A stretch of DNA of 44,793 nucleotides from Verrucomicrobiota bacterium. Lineage in GTDB: Bacteria > Verrucomicrobiota > Verrucomicrobiia > Methylacidiphilales > UBA1321. The stretch is from assembly GCA_013286145.1 (NCBI GenBank), contig JABDGH010000017.1:1-44793 (forward strand), written 5' to 3'. Within the stretch, counting starts at the first letter, position 1; every line of letters starts with the position of its first letter. The notes beneath the pieces are model-generated. The model did no database searches. It saw nothing but the letters and a program-made list of their open reading frames with translations, and was not told the DNA's origin. Made by a program: the position numbers and the translations under genes. Shown in pieces: positions 26,578 through 35,886 of this stretch.

Positions 26578-27938
26578 GCACGTTACACGTTGACCTCGAC
26601 CTGATCCGCAAATACAACGTGCCTGCGCCGCGGTACACCTCCTACCCTCCCGCGACTCGCTTTGCGGAATTGGCCTCCGGGGATGTGCTGGAACGGGTTC
26701 GCGCCGATTATCAATCGACGCGCGATCTCTCGCTTTATTTTCACCTGCCGTTCTGTCGATCCCTCTGCTGGTTTTGTGGCTGCACAACGGTCATCACCAC
26801 CAAACAAGAGTCCAGCGCCACCTACCTCGATTACCTTGACCGGGAAATCGCCTTCATGGCGAAGATGCTCAATCCCAAGCGCAAGGTGGCGCAACTCCAT
26901 TTCGGCGGAGGGACACCGACTTTTTTAAAACCGGACGAGATTCGCCGACTGGGCCAGGTCATCCGTTCGCATTTCACCTACGCGAATGACATCGAAGCCG
27001 GGGTCGAGATCGATCCACGTCGCGTGGTGCGCGACCAGATCACCGCGCTGCGGGATGCGGGGTTCAGCCGCGCTTCACTCGGAGTCCAGGATTTTAACCC
27101 TGTCGTACAGAAAGCAATCAACCGGATCCAATCGAAGGAAGAAACCGAAAAGACGATTGAGTGGTTGCGCGAAGATGGATTCACTTCTCTCAATATCGAT
27201 TTGATCTACGGCCTTCCGCATCAAACCGTCAGTTCGTTTGAACAAACGCTTGATGAGGTACTCAAACTAAAACCTGATCGCTTTGCCATTTTCAATTATG
27301 CCCATGTGCCCTGGTTGAAACCGGCGCAAAAAATTTTGAAAATCCTTCCCACCCCGGAAGTAAAACTGGAAATGCTGAAGCATACGGTCGAGCACCTCAC
27401 CTCCCGGGGGTACGACTACATCGGCATGGATCACTTTGCCCGTCATGACGATGAGCTTGCCGTGGCGCAGCGAAACAAGAGCCTGCAAAGGAATTTTCAA
27501 GGCTACAGCACGCGAGGCGAGACCGATATTTATGCGTTTGGCATGTCCTCGATTTCCCAGACCAACGACGCCTACTGGCAGAATCAAAAAGAGCTTCCGA
27601 AGTATTATGAAGCGCTCGACTCAAACCTATCCCCGATTGCGAAGGGCTACTTCCTGACCGAGGACGACAAGATACGCCGTCAGGTAATCATGCGCCTGAT
27701 GTGCGACATGAGCATGGATTACGTTTCACTTTCGAAAATCCTTGGCGTGGACTTCTCCAGCTATTTCCAGGACGAATTAAATTCTCTTTCCGGCTTGGAA
27801 GCTGATGGATTGATTAAAACCCACGAAACCGGATTGATTGTAACGGAGTTGGGACGCTTGCTCATTCGCAATATTGCCATCCGGTTTGACGCCTATAACG
27901 CCAGTGGCACCGCATCCCGATTTTCCAAGTCGATATGA
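26574..27938 (+). CDS. hemN: Oxygen-independent coproporphyrinogen III oxidase
   Basis: 454 residues, matching true HemN. It is a radical SAM enzyme that converts coproporphyrinogen III to protoporphyrinogen IX without oxygen. The N-terminus has PRYTSYPPAT, and the cluster motif is FCRSLCWFCGCTT (CxxxCxxC followed by a further Cys), as in authentic HemN rather than HemW. LHFGGGTPTFLKPDEI, GVEIDPRRV and the HemN C-terminal domain (RRQVIMRLMCDMSMDY) follow. The ATG at 26574 overlaps the hemE stop; its own stop overlaps the next gene, both as ATGA. Confidence 0.95.
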   Translation: MSTLHVDLDLIRKYNVPAPRYTSYPPATRFAELASGDVLERVRADYQSTRDLSLYFHLPFCRSLCWFCGCTTVITTKQESSATYLDYLDREIAFMAKMLNPKRKVAQLHFGGGTPTFLKPDEIRRLGQVIRSHFTYANDIEAGVEIDPRRVVRDQITALRDAGFSRASLGVQDFNPVVQKAINRIQSKEETEKTIEWLREDGFTSLNIDLIYGLPHQTVSSFEQTLDEVLKLKPDRFAIFNYAHVPWLKPAQKILKILPTPEVKLEMLKHTVEHLTSRGYDYIGMDHFARHDDELAVAQRNKSLQRNFQGYSTRGETDIYAFGMSSISQTNDAYWQNQKELPKYYEALDSNLSPIAKGYFLTEDDKIRRQVIMRLMCDMSMDYVSLSKILGVDFSSYFQDELNSLSGLEADGLIKTHETGLIVTELGRLLIRNIAIRFDAYNASGTASRFSKSI

Positions 27939-29347
27939 GGTCGGTTGCCATTATCGGGGGGGGCATCACTGGCCTGACCACTGCCTTTAGGTTAAGCCAA
28001 AGCCGGGTGCCTGTCGTACTCTACGAGGCAGGCGACCGAATCGGGGGACCAATTCGAACGATCAATGAAAATGGCTATGTCTCCGAGTATGGCCCGAATA
28101 CGATTCTGGAAACTTCGCCGAAAATCACCTCCCTGATCAACGACCTGGGATTGGAACAACGCCGACTGGACTCCAATCCCGCGATGAACACAAACTTCAT
28201 CGTTCGCAATGGCAAAATGATGCCGGTTCCCCGATCTCTCCTCCGCTTTGCCACGTCGCCGCTCTTTTCGATCCGGGGCAAATTGCGCATCGGTCTCGAA
28301 CCCTTCATTCGCGCCAAACCCAAAACAGAAGACGAGTCTCTTGGCGATTTTGTCCAGCGGCGCTTCGGACGCGAATTCCTCGACTTTGCCATCAATCCTT
28401 TTGTGACGGGGGTCTATGCGGGAATTCCTGAAAATTTATCTGTTCGATACGGATTTCCAAAATTGAAAGCGCTTGAGGACACCTACGGCTCCGTGATGCT
28501 GGGGGCAATTCTCGGGAGACGTAAACGAAAAGAGCGTGGCGAAATTAAAAAAACGGAGGCAAAGAAACTCTCATTCGACGATGGTCTTCAGGTTCTCCCG
28601 GATACACTTCATGCCAAGCTTGGCCAGGCAGTCGAGCTACGCTCCAAGGTCACACGTTTGCGTCAAACCGCCGATGGGTGGACCCTTACCTTCACCAGAA
28701 ATGGTCGCGAGGAACAACGGCACCATGCCGCGATTGTTCTGACCGCCACTGCCTACAATATTGCCCAGATTCAAATCGAGGCCGATGAGCTTGCGAATCT
28801 CTCTTTGTTAAAGGAGATCGTCCACCCGCCCGTGGCACGTATTGTGTTGGGTTTTCGTCGCGAGGACGTGACCGATCCCCTGAACGGCTTTGGTTTCCTC
28901 GTTCCGAAAGCGGAAAACCTGAACATTCTGGGCAGCACTTTTTCCTCATCCATTTTCCCCAATCGCGCGCCCTCAGGTCATGTTTTGCTTACCACCTTCA
29001 TCGGTGGCTGCCGTCAGCCCGAGCTGGCGAATCTGCCCGAGGAAAAATTGTTCGACCTGACCTTACTTGACCTGCAACGAATCCTGGGCGTACGCGGAAA
29101 GCCGACCTATCGACATCACTGGCTATTTCCGCAGGCCATTCCTCAGTACAATGTTGGCCATAAAAAATTTGTCGATTTAATGGATACAACTGAAACGCAT
29201 CTGCCGAGGCTTTATTTTGCTGGAAGCTATCGCGATGGGATTTCTGCTGGAAATTGCATTGTATCGGGACACGATGTTGCCGATCGAGTCGTCCAATTCC
29301 TTGAGGTAAGCAACCGCAGTCCATCCCCACATGCTATTTTATCATGA
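27935..29347 (+). CDS. hemY: Protoporphyrinogen oxidase, FAD-dependent (HemY/HemG type)
   Basis: 470 residues. The FAD-binding motif is VAIIGGGITGLTTAFRLSQS at the very N-terminus, with the second glycine stretch DRIGGPIRT and the C-terminal FAD segment LYFAGSYRDGISAGNCIVSG. QRRFGREFLDFAINPFVTGVYAG is characteristic of the family. It oxidises protoporphyrinogen IX to protoporphyrin IX using oxygen. Overlaps of 4 bases on both sides place it firmly in the heme operon. The C-terminus lacks any membrane anchor. Older schemes call this gene hemG. Confidence 0.93.
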   Translation: MRSVAIIGGGITGLTTAFRLSQSRVPVVLYEAGDRIGGPIRTINENGYVSEYGPNTILETSPKITSLINDLGLEQRRLDSNPAMNTNFIVRNGKMMPVPRSLLRFATSPLFSIRGKLRIGLEPFIRAKPKTEDESLGDFVQRRFGREFLDFAINPFVTGVYAGIPENLSVRYGFPKLKALEDTYGSVMLGAILGRRKRKERGEIKKTEAKKLSFDDGLQVLPDTLHAKLGQAVELRSKVTRLRQTADGWTLTFTRNGREEQRHHAAIVLTATAYNIAQIQIEADELANLSLLKEIVHPPVARIVLGFRREDVTDPLNGFGFLVPKAENLNILGSTFSSSIFPNRAPSGHVLLTTFIGGCRQPELANLPEEKLFDLTLLDLQRILGVRGKPTYRHHWLFPQAIPQYNVGHKKFVDLMDTTETHLPRLYFAGSYRDGISAGNCIVSGHDVADRVVQFLEVSNRSPSPHAILS

Positions 29348-30366
29348 GTAAAAAAGGAGTCTTACTCGTCAATCTTGGCTCGCCCGATTCGACCTCTGTT
29401 CCCGATGTGCGGAAGTATCTCCGCGAGTTTCTGATGGATGGCCGCGTCCTCGATTCACCGTGGCCAGTCCGCTGGTACGTCGTCAACATGGCTATCCTGC
29501 CGAAGCGCCCGATCGACTCAGCCGAAGCCTACGAAAAAATATGGACGCCGGAAGGCTCACCGCTTGTGGTCACCAGCCGCCGCATCCAGCACGGGTTACA
29601 GCAGCGCCTGGGCGATGGGTTTCCTGTAGAACTCGCGATGCGGTACCAAAATCCGAGCATCGAATCCGCTCTTGGACATCTGCGTTCGCAGGGCGTGGAC
29701 GAGTTGCTCGTTTTCCCGCTGTTCCCGCACTATGCGATGTCGAGTTTTGAAACTGCGGTTGTCCAGGTTCAGAAATTGGCGGCGCGCATGGCCCCGGGAA
29801 TGACTTTAAAAATCGCCGCTCCTTTTTATCGCGATCCCGATTATATCGCATCGCTCGTTGCCAGTGCTTCCGATTATTTGAAATCGGATTACGATCACCT
29901 GCTCTTTAGCTTCCACGGCCTACCGGAGCGACATTTGCGAAAATCTGATCCAACCGGTTGCCACTGTCTCAAAACGCCAAATTGCTGCGAGACGCCGAGT
30001 CCTGCCCATGACACCTGCTATCGCGCGCAGTGCCTTGCCACGGTTCGCGCTTTTGTTGAACAGGCGAACATTCCCCCGAATAAAGTTTCGGTTTCATTTC
30101 AATCCCGGCTGGGTCGGGATCCGTGGCTGAAGCCCTACACCGAGAGCGAACTCACGAGACTTCCTCAATCAGGCGTCAAGCGGCTCCTCGTTATTTGTCC
30201 GGCCTTTGTCGCCGATTGCCTGGAAACACTCGAGGAAATAGCCATGCGCGGACGGGAAAGCTTCATCGGGGCGGGAGGCGATGCTTTCACGCTTATTCCC
30301 TGCCTCAATGACCAGCCGCAGTGGCTTGAGGCATTGGATAAAATAGTGCGCCGTTATTTTGCTTAG
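29344..30366 (+). CDS. hemH: Ferrochelatase with a cysteine-rich internal insert
   Basis: 340 residues. HemH inserts iron into protoporphyrin IX. Conserved parts are VLLVNLGSPDS at the start, FSFHGLPERH with the catalytic His191, SFQSRLGRDPWLKPYT and CPAFVADCLETLEEIA with Glu294. Between His191 and the QSR motif there are six cysteines (206, 208, 214, 215, 225, 230: GCHC, NCCE, TCYRAQC). E. coli HemH lacks this insert, but Myxococcus-type ferrochelatases carry an internal cysteine segment that binds a [2Fe-2S] cluster. The same is likely here by inference. Last gene of hemE-N-Y-H. Confidence 0.94.
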   Translation: MSKKGVLLVNLGSPDSTSVPDVRKYLREFLMDGRVLDSPWPVRWYVVNMAILPKRPIDSAEAYEKIWTPEGSPLVVTSRRIQHGLQQRLGDGFPVELAMRYQNPSIESALGHLRSQGVDELLVFPLFPHYAMSSFETAVVQVQKLAARMAPGMTLKIAAPFYRDPDYIASLVASASDYLKSDYDHLLFSFHGLPERHLRKSDPTGCHCLKTPNCCETPSPAHDTCYRAQCLATVRAFVEQANIPPNKVSVSFQSRLGRDPWLKPYTESELTRLPQSGVKRLLVICPAFVADCLETLEEIAMRGRESFIGAGGDAFTLIPCLNDQPQWLEALDKIVRRYFA

Positions 30367-30392
30367 CCCTGAAATCTGGAAAAGTAGCGACA

Positions 30393-31136
30393 CTACAAAT
30401 CGGGCGTCCATGCTTCGGCATCATGCAGGCCGCACTCGCGCTTGAGGCCGAAGAAACGCGTTTCCTCCTCGGTCATCTCACCGGAAAGCGGGCGCGTCGT
30501 GTGAACGTCGCCGATGGAGACATAGCCCTTCTCCCAAAGCGGGTGATAGGGAAGATCGTGCTTGGTCAGGTATTGATAAACCTGTCGATCCGTCCAATCA
30601 ATGATGGGTTGGATTTTCACAATGCCGTTCTGGAGTTGCAGGACTCCGAGTTCCTCGCGCGATTTCGCCTGCTGACGGCGCAACCCGGTAATCCAACCGC
30701 GCACGCCAAGCTCGCGTATCGCCCGCTGCATCGGCTCCACCTTGTTCATCTGGTTGTAGCGCTCGATCCCCTCAATACCCTGCTCCCACAGTTTTCCAAA
30801 ACGTGCTTCCTGCCATGCAGGAGTGAGCGGTGAACGATAAACTTTAAGATTCAGTTTAAGTCTCTCCGTCAATTGATCGGCAAACTTGTAGGTCTCGGGG
30901 AAAAGATACCCGGTATCGGCCAGCACCACGGGAATCTCGGGCCACTGCTGCGTCACCAGATGAAGCGAGACCGCCGATTGCGCCCCGAAGCTCGTGGTCA
31001 GCATGATTTCCGGGCGGAAGCGTTCCAGCGCCCATCGCACCCGTTCCTCTGCTGAAACAGTTTCCAGCTTTGCGCTGATTTCATCAAGCGCCTGTTCCTG
31101 CGCTCCTGGTTTTTGGGATGTCGAAATTTCGCTCAT
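30393..31136 (-). CDS. cysH: Phosphoadenylyl-sulfate (PAPS) reductase type CysH
   Basis: 247 residues. The PP-loop is [10 protein letters not shown] (47-56), the substrate region [17 protein letters not shown], and the catalytic cysteine is Cys235 in KRECGLH near the C-terminus. It is the only cysteine, so the CC...CxxC residues that bind the [4Fe-4S] cluster in APS reductases are absent; this favours PAPS with thioredoxin as donor. It produces sulfite for cysteine synthesis. The start overlaps the radical SAM gene stop (ATGA). It converges on hemH across 26 bases. Confidence 0.92.
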   Translation of the reverse strand: MSEISTSQKPGAQEQALDEISAKLETVSAEERVRWALERFRPEIMLTTSFGAQSAVSLHLVTQQWPEIPVVLADTGYLFPETYKFADQLTERLKLNLKVYRSPLTPAWQEARFGKLWEQGIEGIERYNQMNKVEPMQRAIRELGVRGWITGLRRQQAKSREELGVLQLQNGIVKIQPIIDWTDRQVYQYLTKHDLPYHPLWEKGYVSIGDVHTTRPLSGEMTEEETRFFGLKRECGLHDAEAWTPDL

Positions 31137-32008
31137 GATGCGTTTCCGTATGAAAGTTGCTGCGGCAAACCTGTGATATCCTTCATCAACGCGGCGATAC
31201 GGTCGAGTTCTTCATCCGAAAGAGCCGTGGCCCAGTCCATCGGCGTGGGCCGCGCGACCGTGTAAAGCTGGAGCCCGAGGATCTTCCCACCCTGCGCCTG
31301 AATTTCGCGCAACCGTTCGGCATAAGCGCGAATCTCCTGCTCGGTTGGAGGCGCACCGAAAACCCGCAGGAAAAGCGACTGGATGATCAGCGGGCACCAG
31401 CGAGCCGTCTCGGTGATGTTTTTCAAAATACGCGGGAAGGGAATGTTGCTGCGATTGACCACCTTGTAGTAGTCCTCCGTGCCTGCATCGAGCTTGGCCC
31501 AAATTTCATGCGCGCCCGATTGCATCCGGCGTATGCCGCGCTGGACGCCGGGACGGTCAAGGCAAGCCGCGTCGGTGATGAGCACGAGTTTTGCCGCATC
31601 GAGCCCCAACTCTTCACGCACCTGGCAGGCAACCTCCACCGCCTGCTCGAACACGGGACAGGTCGTCGGCTCGCCATCGCCACTGAAGGCGATGTCGTTC
31701 AACCTGCGCCAACTCTCGGGAGCACTGGCAAACGGTTCGCGCGCAAACAACGTGCCGTCCTGAAAAATCCGCAGCATGTCCCGCAATTCCTCCCGCAATA
31801 CGTCCAGGTCAACATCCTTGCGACGTCCGGGCACGGTGCGATTCACTTCGCAATAGACGCAATCGAAATTGCATGTCTTGTCGGGATTCAAGTTCACGCC
31901 AATCGACACGCCCTGCGACCGCCGGGAAATGACGGGATAGACGTAATAAAAATCGTCGTAAGAGCGGCGGTGATCCAGGTGCGCCGCGATTAAGTTCGCG
32001 CCGGACAT
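31133..32008 (-). CDS. Radical SAM protein (COG0731/TYW1-related group)
   Basis: 291 residues. The cluster motif is CNFDCVYC (Cys46, Cys50, Cys53), the CxxxCxxC that binds [4Fe-4S] and S-adenosylmethionine. FSGDGEPT and [18 protein letters not shown] match the group of small radical SAM proteins related to the wyosine synthase TYW1, which is not expected to act in wyosine synthesis in most bacteria. Substrate unknown. The start lies 3 bases after the FIST gene stop and its stop overlaps cysH, so the three genes form one minus-strand unit. Confidence 0.8.
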   Translation of the reverse strand: MSGANLIAAHLDHRRSYDDFYYVYPVISRRSQGVSIGVNLNPDKTCNFDCVYCEVNRTVPGRRKDVDLDVLREELRDMLRIFQDGTLFAREPFASAPESWRRLNDIAFSGDGEPTTCPVFEQAVEVACQVREELGLDAAKLVLITDAACLDRPGVQRGIRRMQSGAHEIWAKLDAGTEDYYKVVNRSNIPFPRILKNITETARWCPLIIQSLFLRVFGAPPTEQEIRAYAERLREIQAQGGKILGLQLYTVARPTPMDWATALSDEELDRIAALMKDITGLPQQLSYGNAS

Positions 32009-32011
32009 GAT

Positions 32012-33208
32012 CTACCCCTCCTTCTTCATGGACGAAGCAGGCGTGATCAAAGCCAGGGAGGCCGTGTAGCCATGCTCAAAGCTTCGATCCCCCACCGGCC
32101 CAATTTCGCTGCTGGCAAAAAGTCCCGTCAGGGGCAGGCCGGGGAAAAATTCATTGACCAGGCTGGCATCGTGATTCGGACGTCCAAATAGCCCGCGTCC
32201 ACGGCCATTGCAGGTGCAAAGCAGTCCGGCAAACGGCGCGGCAGGTAACCGCGCAGCTTGCTCGCGCAGCAAGCGCCTGAGTTCCTCGCTGGCCGCAGGT
32301 GAATCGCGCAATTGATATTGCAGGGTTTGTCCAACTCGAGGCATTCCATTGATGGCGACCGCCTTGCTCTTCGGATCAGCTCCGATGATATTGCGCACCA
32401 GGAAATCGCCCCGCTTGTATTCCTCGAGGTATTCGCTCATGGCAAGACCTGCAAAGAGATGCCCACGGGCCTGTTCGCGCTCGGCATCGCTAAGGTCTTT
32501 ATAAACTTCGCATAAAACATCGTAGGCCGGACGTGAACCGAGCGTGAGTAGGACGTTGCGATCTGCTTGGGTGACTGTCAGTGGCTCGCCAATCGGTTTG
32601 CATCCCTGCGAAACCACCGAGTGGACGGCAATATCGCCTTCGAGCGCCAATGCCACTCCACCCGGCACCACACGATCATTGCAGAAAACCCACGCATCCG
32701 GATCACCCGGAACACCACCAGCCCGTGCGCCAAAAATAGGGAGACCCGGATAGGCCTGATTCCATTGCTTGAGCCAGGATTCCACATTCACAGAAAAAGG
32801 ATTCAGGAAAACCAGCCACGCTTTTATCTCCTGCGGCTTGAGTCCTGTCTTCTCATACCAAAAATCGTTACTGGGCGATTCCTCCACATTATTTTGATCG
32901 AAGGCAAAGGCCGTGGCCTTGCCGCCGGGAAGCGAAACCAGAAGCAACGAAAAACCCGATCCTTCTTCCTGCTCCTGCGATTGGCCAACCAGTCCCGTGG
33001 CGCTGCAACCGATCAATGTCGGCACATGGCCATAGACGCGTATCAGTTCCAATAGCTCGGTACTTTTCTCCGCGTAATCAGGCGTGACAAAAACCAAACC
33101 GAACGTCGGCTTGTCACTAAGTTGATCGCGTAACTCCTCGACGGTCTTGCGGACCACGATCTCATCAAAGGGGCCGGTGATAAGTCGAGATGCCGCGAAG
33201 TTGGACAT
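32012..33208 (-). CDS. FIST N- and C-domain protein
   Basis: 398 residues. The N-terminal FIST domain (~1-220) contains LIGCSATGLVGQSQ and an SLPGGKATAF strand. The C-terminal FIST domain shows GLLCTCNGRGRGLFGRPNHD, PGLPLTGLFASSEIGPVG and HGYTASLALI, all typical. FIST domains are thought to bind small ligands such as amino acids and usually sit in sensor proteins; here there is no attached kinase, cyclase or methyl-accepting domain. It is the first gene of the unit with the radical SAM protein and cysH. The 96-base gap upstream shows nothing specific. Confidence 0.85.
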   Translation of the reverse strand: MSNFAASRLITGPFDEIVVRKTVEELRDQLSDKPTFGLVFVTPDYAEKSTELLELIRVYGHVPTLIGCSATGLVGQSQEQEEGSGFSLLLVSLPGGKATAFAFDQNNVEESPSNDFWYEKTGLKPQEIKAWLVFLNPFSVNVESWLKQWNQAYPGLPIFGARAGGVPGDPDAWVFCNDRVVPGGVALALEGDIAVHSVVSQGCKPIGEPLTVTQADRNVLLTLGSRPAYDVLCEVYKDLSDAEREQARGHLFAGLAMSEYLEEYKRGDFLVRNIIGADPKSKAVAINGMPRVGQTLQYQLRDSPAASEELRRLLREQAARLPAAPFAGLLCTCNGRGRGLFGRPNHDASLVNEFFPGLPLTGLFASSEIGPVGDRSFEHGYTASLALITPASSMKKEG

Positions 33209-33304
33209 ACCTAAATCATCCGACCCAATGACGAAAAGTCAATGCGACTTAAGAAAATGGTATCCGCCAGTAGTGGCAAATATCGGGAGAAAAGCGCTCC
33301 TCGA

Positions 33305-34360
33305 TCAAGCCGGATCAAGTGTGCCGGGCTTTAATTCCGATGCTGGAGCCGTAAAGGAAGGCCCAGTGGCAAAGTCCGAAGCCCAAAGTTCCTGCGCCAT
33401 CCGGAAGCTTTCCGGCATCAGTGTGTAACCGACATGGCCCTGGGGAAAAGAAGCGTAATGGGAACCTGCCCACAAACGGTGAAGCTCCTGAATTTCTTCG
33501 GGCGGCGCAATCTGATCGTACTGGCCAGCCAGCATGAGGATATGTTCTCCAGGCATGAGCGGCTTTTGTTGCACAGGACAAACCAGGCGCATGTTCATCG
33601 CCGTATCCTCGGGGCCGATCCCTACCCGGCGTAAACCTGCGCGCAACGATACTGAACTTGGAGCACGCCAAATGGCATTATCGATATGGAGAATCGGTTC
33701 GACCAAAATCAACCGCTGCAATAATGGCTCAAAACAACCGAGAAGCGCCATGATCCAACCACCGTAACTTGTTCCCCAGCCGCCAAAAAGATTCCCTCCT
33801 TTTTTGCGCAGTTGTTGAAGCACGATGCGACATTCCACCACGGCCTGTCTTATTCCCGCAGCGGTACGGAGCAGTTCACTCCCCACACAGAGTTCACCAT
33901 GAAAATGCCATGGCAAACGCCGCGAATAATGGTAGGGCAGATGAACGAAAACCGCATTCCAACCCCGTGCATTCAGACGGCGCGCCCAAAGCTTGTACCC
34001 GAAATCACTTACTGACATCAGGCCGTGCGCCAGAAGCATCGTCGGCGCGCTCCAACCTTGTGCACATGGAAAAAAATCGAAAGCGGCCTGGTTATTTTGT
34101 TCATGCTCGCCGGGATAAGGACTGCGAAAGAGAAGCCGCCCGCGATCCGGCAATTCAGGCGGCACGAAACCGTCCGGCAGGCGGTAAAACTCCTCAACGG
34201 GTCGATTCGCCCATTCGACGGTAAATCGATCCCATTCAGCACAGAAATCGGCAGGCAAGGGATGGCGCGCCTGAAGCAAGTTGACAAACCCAAAGCTGAC
34301 CAGATCCACCGCCATGGCGCGGGTCTGATCGATCCGGGAAAGAAGTGTACGCGATTTCAT
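33305..34360 (-). CDS. Alpha/beta hydrolase
   Basis: 351 residues from the ATG at 34360 (MKSRTLLSRI); an upstream TTG at 34426 would add 22 residues but has no ribosome site. Alpha/beta hydrolase features are the oxyanion strand MLLAHGLMSVSD, the nucleophile elbow GWGTSYGGW (Ser in GxSxG), an acid candidate in LAGQYDQIAPPEE and the catalytic His in FPQGHVGYTL. The long N-terminal ~120 residues precede the core. Substrate unknown. It is divergent from the carotenoid genes, 86 bases apart, so an ester or acyl step in carotenoid modification is possible but unproven. Confidence 0.72.
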   Translation of the reverse strand: MKSRTLLSRIDQTRAMAVDLVSFGFVNLLQARHPLPADFCAEWDRFTVEWANRPVEEFYRLPDGFVPPELPDRGRLLFRSPYPGEHEQNNQAAFDFFPCAQGWSAPTMLLAHGLMSVSDFGYKLWARRLNARGWNAVFVHLPYHYSRRLPWHFHGELCVGSELLRTAAGIRQAVVECRIVLQQLRKKGGNLFGGWGTSYGGWIMALLGCFEPLLQRLILVEPILHIDNAIWRAPSSVSLRAGLRRVGIGPEDTAMNMRLVCPVQQKPLMPGEHILMLAGQYDQIAPPEEIQELHRLWAGSHYASFPQGHVGYTLMPESFRMAQELWASDFATGPSFTAPASELKPGTLDPA

Positions 34361-34434
34361 ACGTGCATGAAGACGGCAGACGAAGGCATAAAGGAGATCG
34401 TGGCATACAACAACCGGGCATTCCAAATTCTTTG

Positions 34435-34440
34435 AAGGAG
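34435..34440 (+). promoter_or_regulatory. Strong Shine-Dalgarno AAGGAG deciding a TTG start
   Basis: AAGGAG lies 6 bases before the TTG at 34447. With no ATG nearby in the frame that gives the FAD-binding N-terminus, this fixes TTG as the start of the desaturase gene. Confidence 0.75.
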
Positions 34441-34446
34441 CAATCG

Positions 34447-35886
34447 TTGAAGAAAATACTCGTTATCGGAGCCGGTCTCGGAGGTCTCGCCACAGCCATC
34501 CGCCTCGCGCGAGCAGGTCATGCGGTCGAAGTCTGGGAAAAAAACGAGGAGCCGGGCGGCAAGGCAAAGGCACTTCACGTGGACGGCTTCACCTGGGACA
34601 CCGGGCCGTCGCTGCTGACAATGCCATACGTTTTGCATGATCTTTTTAACGCTGCCGGCAAACGCATGGAAGATCATCTCGACCTGGTGCGTCTCGATTC
34701 AGCCTGTCGCTATTTCTGGACCGATGGAACCGTGATCGACGAAAACAGCGCCTTCTGGTTACAGCCCGAGGTGGCGCGATTTCTCGACTATGCGCGGGGC
34801 ATTTATGAGCTTTCCGGTGAAGCCTATCTCAACCGGCCTCCTGCCGATTTCTGGCGAGCCTTCACCCCCCGCAACTGGCCAAGGCTTCGGCATCTCGGTA
34901 AAGTTGCCACGATACGGACATTGGCCCAGGAAGTGGAGCGACGTATATCCGATCCGCATCTGCGCCAGATTTTTCTTCGCTTCGCCACCTACAACGGTTC
35001 CTCGCCCTACCTCACTCCCGCCACGTTCAACATCATCTCTTACGTCGAGGCGGAGTTCGGCGCCTGGTATGTGCGTGGTGGAATGGCTCGCATTGCCAAA
35101 GTGCTTGCCGCTTTGGCAGAAGATTCCGGTGTCACCTTCCGTTACAAAACGACCGCAACCGCGTGGGATGGCAACGAAGCGACGGCACAGGATGGGTTTC
35201 GTTCCCGCGCCGATTTTCTTGTCTGCAATGCGGATGTGCTGAGCGCGCAGACTGGATTTCTTTCCAATAGCTTCAGCTCTCACGCGCGTGAAAAGGCACT
35301 CCGACCCGCTCTTTCGACTTCAGGTTTCATTTTGTTTCTCGGTGTTCGTGGTCACGATACCCGCCTGGGTCATCACAATATTTTTTTCTCAGATAACTAC
35401 CCCAAGGAATTCACCGAAATACACGATGAAAAAATCAGCCCGAACGAACCGACCATTTACATCTCCGTCAGTTCGCGTACCGATCCCGATCACGCCCCGA
35501 CCGATCACGATAATTATTTCGTCCTCGTCAACACGCCTGCGCGCGACCCCCGCAAGCCTTGGAGCGAAGCCGAGGCAAAAGGCTATCGCAATCTCGTCTT
35601 AAAACGGCTCGAATCCTTCGGTTTTGATAACCTCTCGAACCGTATCATCACCGAACGAATCTTCACTCCGACTGATTTTGCCGCCCGCGATCTTGCCCAT
35701 CATGGCGCGCTTTATGGCTGGGCCTCGCATTCCATACGCACCTCGCTTTTTCGACCTCCTTTGCGCGCACCGGGAATACGGAATGTCTTCTTCGTCGGCG
35801 GCACGACACATCCGGGAGGAGGCATTCCCCTGGTTCTTTTAAGTGGAAAAATGGTCGCCGAATTGATTCAACGGGAGATCTCATGA
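34447..35886 (+). CDS. CrtI-family carotenoid desaturase/oxidoreductase
   Basis: 479 residues from the TTG start. The dinucleotide-binding motif is KKILVIGAGLGGLATAIRLA, followed by EVWEKNEEPGGKAKAL, FTWDTGPSLLTMPYVL and the C-terminal FAD signature FFVGGTTHPGGGIPLVLLSG, all typical of phytoene desaturase relatives. Members desaturate phytoene (CrtI), diapophytoene (CrtN) or hydroxylated carotenoids (CrtD); sequence alone does not pick one. The next gene is a CruF-type 1',2'-hydratase, which would fit a CrtD-like 3,4-desaturase. The stop overlaps that gene (ATGA). No crtB or crtE is in the window. Confidence 0.85.
   Translation: MKKILVIGAGLGGLATAIRLARAGHAVEVWEKNEEPGGKAKALHVDGFTWDTGPSLLTMPYVLHDLFNAAGKRMEDHLDLVRLDSACRYFWTDGTVIDENSAFWLQPEVARFLDYARGIYELSGEAYLNRPPADFWRAFTPRNWPRLRHLGKVATIRTLAQEVERRISDPHLRQIFLRFATYNGSSPYLTPATFNIISYVEAEFGAWYVRGGMARIAKVLAALAEDSGVTFRYKTTATAWDGNEATAQDGFRSRADFLVCNADVLSAQTGFLSNSFSSHAREKALRPALSTSGFILFLGVRGHDTRLGHHNIFFSDNYPKEFTEIHDEKISPNEPTIYISVSSRTDPDHAPTDHDNYFVLVNTPARDPRKPWSEAEAKGYRNLVLKRLESFGFDNLSNRIITERIFTPTDFAARDLAHHGALYGWASHSIRTSLFRPPLRAPGIRNVFFVGGTTHPGGGIPLVLLSGKMVAELIQREIS

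Noticed and set aside
30367-30392. Terminator between hemH and cysH
   Set aside because: Only GTAG/CTAC (4 bases) can pair and there is no T-run.
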